From Bacteroidota bacterium (GTDB lineage: Bacteria; Bacteroidota; Bacteroidia; Chitinophagales; Chitinophagaceae), in assembly GCA_023436685.1 (NCBI GenBank), contig JAEZIL010000344.1, positions 1-7,486 of the forward strand: DNA of 7,486 nt, in the 5' to 3' direction. Shown piece after piece: positions 5,670 to 7,486 of the stretch. The notes under the pieces were generated by a model. It was not told the DNA's origin. It made no database searches and saw only the letters and a list, made by a program, of their open reading frames with translations. Each line of letters starts with the position of its first letter. Position 1 is the first letter of the stretch. Made by a program: the position numbers and the translations under genes.

Positions 5670-7486
5670 CGTGCCTTCATTGGCCTGTTTTTATTGCTGC
5701 TAAAACGGTAGCTCATGTTTATTTGCACCGAAGGCATCTTATAAATATCTTTCGATATCATCTTAGCACCTTCTGTTTTAGCATTATCCCACAGGTTCTG
5801 AGTAAGGCGTATATCTAGCTGCATAGCTGGCGACAGCTGATAACCTGCACCTATTAGATACCCTACACTAAACCTTGATTTAAAGTCGGTTATAGTAATT
5901 TTAGGTGCGCCATTTGCCCACTCATAATTAATAGTAGCCGTGGCTGCAGGTGTCTCTTTTTCATAGTTATACTTATACTCAGTAACATTAGCTACGCCGA
6001 GATTATATACCAAATTACCGCCACCAAAGAAATTAAGCCGTTTTAGAGAATATTTAATTGCGATAGGCAATTCTATACTGCTTACGTTGGTATAGTTGAA
6101 GTAATGCTGAGTCGAATCGAATGTATACATCTTTTGGCCCGATGGACTAATCGTTGAATCTAAGTTGCTGATAAAGTTATCATCCAGTTTAGAGTCCTTT
6201 CTCATCCGCTGAACATATTTCAGTTCAGTAAGTATACCCCATCTATCATTCAGGCTAAGATTACCTACGGCACCCAGCTGAAAACCAAATAAGCTGTTTT
6301 GCCCCGCCAAAGATGTATTTGCACCTACTATAACACCAGGATAAAAGTGTACACTGCCCATGCGCATTTTAGCATTTTCAACCATTTCAGCAAAATGGTT
6401 TACTTTTTCGTAGTGCTTGGTTTGCTTACCCGATACTTTATAGTCGGCCAGAGGAACCAGGTTTTCTTCATTCGCTTTCAAAGACATAGAAGCTGCAGGC
6501 ACTACTGTATTATCAGCAGTTTTTTCATCTTTTTTAGCCAGCATTTGCTCAGCAGGCCATTCTACTTTACCTGTGGCTACAGTATCTTTTTTCCAACCAG
6601 TTGTGCGCGAATACTTTTCCTTAGTCTCTATTTTATTTATAAGGTTCTTTTCTTCAGCTAGCTGTGTTTCCTGGCCTTGCTTATTGGACGGTACGTTATT
6701 CTTATTAGCATTAGCAGATACCAGTGAATTCGTATTACCGGCGTTAGCTTGAGGAGCAGGAGTACCCGATGCCAATGTATTAGTTGAACTGTTGTTGTTG
6801 CTATTGACCGTATTAACTTTAGCTGTCGCCGGCGTGCTAATTGCAGACTGTTGCAAAGTGTTTTTTACAGGAAGAGATTTAGATGTATTAGCTCCTGAAC
6901 CAAAGTTGCGCTGTGTAGTTGCAGCATCCTGAGTAGTTATACTGGTATTATTAGCAGTGCTGTTGCTTGAAGTAATAATATCATTATCAGCAGACAAGTT
7001 ATTGTTTTTCTGCGTATTATGCGAAGAAACAGTATTTGCATCCAGCTTGTTATTAACTGCAGCTTTTGTAGTTGTACCTGAAGCTGCTAAACCCTTGTTA
7101 GCTGAAGGCAGGGCCTGTTCTGAAGCAGTTACTCTACTTTTATCGTTATTACCAGTAGTTTGCTTTTTAGTATTAGCTGCAATATTATTACTTACCGGCT
7201 GCGGCTGACTATTGCCTATAGTTTTATTGTTAACTGTGTTATTACTTGTTTCGGATGCGACAGTTGTTTTATTACTGTTATCATCACTATTCAAAGCAAT
7301 AGTTGCAGTTGAGTTATTGTTATTTGTATTCTGGTTGCCGGAAAATGGTTTATTATTAGCTGTAGATGATTGTTGCGCAGTACCGTTACCATTTACCGCC
7401 TGAGATATAGTTTTATTAGTTTCACTATCGGTATTTACCCTGGTAGCTACCTGGTAGCCACCAATACTCACAGTTGCCAGCAAAGC
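5666..7486 (-). CDS. Outer-membrane beta-barrel protein with long Asn-rich linker (5' end beyond right edge)
   Basis: The reading frame is open to the window edge, giving 606 visible residues; a TTG at 7483 is not a credible start. Numbered from that TTG, the first residues (ALLATVSIGGYQVAT) look like the end of a membrane helix. Residues about 17-285 are low-complexity, rich in Asn, Ser, Thr and Ala, with roughly one Asn in five and no Cys. Residues 286-375 are charged and contain KYSRTTGWKKDTV. Residues 376-594 are a barrel domain with alternating strands, starting GSVHFYPGVIVGANTSL and ending VQINMSYRF, of the Bacteroidota OMP_b-brl/PorT-like type. An unusual 11-residue basic tail follows Phe594. 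In Bacteroidota, similar proteins often carry a cytoplasmic N-terminal part and one membrane helix, near a sigma factor; that part would lie outside the window. Function is unknown. Confidence 0.8.
   Translation of the reverse strand, partial: ALLATVSIGGYQVATRVNTDSETNKTISQAVNGNGTAQQSSTANNKPFSGNQNTNNNNSTATIALNSDDNSNKTTVASETSNNTVNNKTIGNSQPQPVSNNIAANTKKQTTGNNDKSRVTASEQALPSANKGLAASGTTTKAAVNNKLDANTVSSHNTQKNNNLSADNDIITSSNSTANNTSITTQDAATTQRNFGSGANTSKSLPVKNTLQQSAISTPATAKVNTVNSNNNSSTNTLASGTPAPQANAGNTNSLVSANANKNNVPSNKQGQETQLAEEKNLINKIETKEKYSRTTGWKKDTVATGKVEWPAEQMLAKKDEKTADNTVVPAASMSLKANEENLVPLADYKVSGKQTKHYEKVNHFAEMVENAKMRMGSVHFYPGVIVGANTSLAGQNSLFGFQLGAVGNLSLNDRWGILTELKYVQRMRKDSKLDDNFISNLDSTISPSGQKMYTFDSTQHYFNYTNVSSIELPIAIKYSLKRLNFFGGGNLVYNLGVANVTEYKYNYEKETPAATATINYEWANGAPKITITDFKSRFSVGYLIGAGYQLSPAMQLDIRLTQNLWDNAKTEGAKMISKDIYKMPSVQINMSYRFSSNKNRPMKAR

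Noticed and set aside
6957..7403. Very hydrophobic Leu/Val-rich plus-strand frames
   Set aside because: They are complements of the Asn/Thr/Ser-rich linker: AAT/AAC/ACT codons read backwards give Ile, Val, Leu and Ser codons.

Overview
The window looks like chromosomal DNA from a member of the Bacteroidota, probably near Chitinophagaceae. The reasons are moderate A+T content, several starts with no clear Shine-Dalgarno sequence, promoter-like matches to the Bacteroidota TTG-N19-TAnnTTTG pattern, and family types common in that phylum (a short single-haem 'haem-binding domain' protein, a DoxX protein ending GPGKYS, a two-haem cytochrome with CMDCHSTRDWTKFSGP, and an outer-membrane barrel with a long Asn-rich linker). 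This placement is an inference from protein character, not from a search.

Layout from left to right. Positions 1-893 (minus strand) hold a small haem-binding c-type protein followed after one base by the 5' part of exodeoxyribonuclease III, which runs off the left edge. Positions 894-1337 are non-coding and rich in short direct and inverted repeats; a good TATATTTG element lies there on the plus strand. Positions 1338-1745 encode a DoxX-family membrane protein, which converges on a minus-strand pair: a 51-residue unknown protein (2188-2343) and a receiver-like protein lacking the phospho-acceptor Asp (1742-2170). After a non-coding gap with one perfect DnaA-box 9-mer, 2574-3881 encodes a CNNM/CBS (HlyC/CorC-type) membrane protein. 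It converges on a diheme cytochrome c (3934-4827, minus) across a 17-bp perfect hairpin that should act as a two-way terminator. A YhhQ-type queuosine-precursor transporter (4890-5669, plus) is divergent from the cytochrome. It converges on a partial outer-membrane beta-barrel protein (5666-7486, minus) whose start lies beyond the right edge.

The genes do not form one pathway; this is mostly housekeeping and envelope/redox material in short transcription units. I see no mobile element, CRISPR array, tRNA or rRNA. The points most worth checking are the cytochrome with both haem sites intact but no export signal, the repeat cluster upstream of doxX, the degenerate receiver with its tiny neighbour, and the two convergent pairs whose stop codons share a TTAA palindrome. 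I found no clear evidence for a wholly new multi-gene system.
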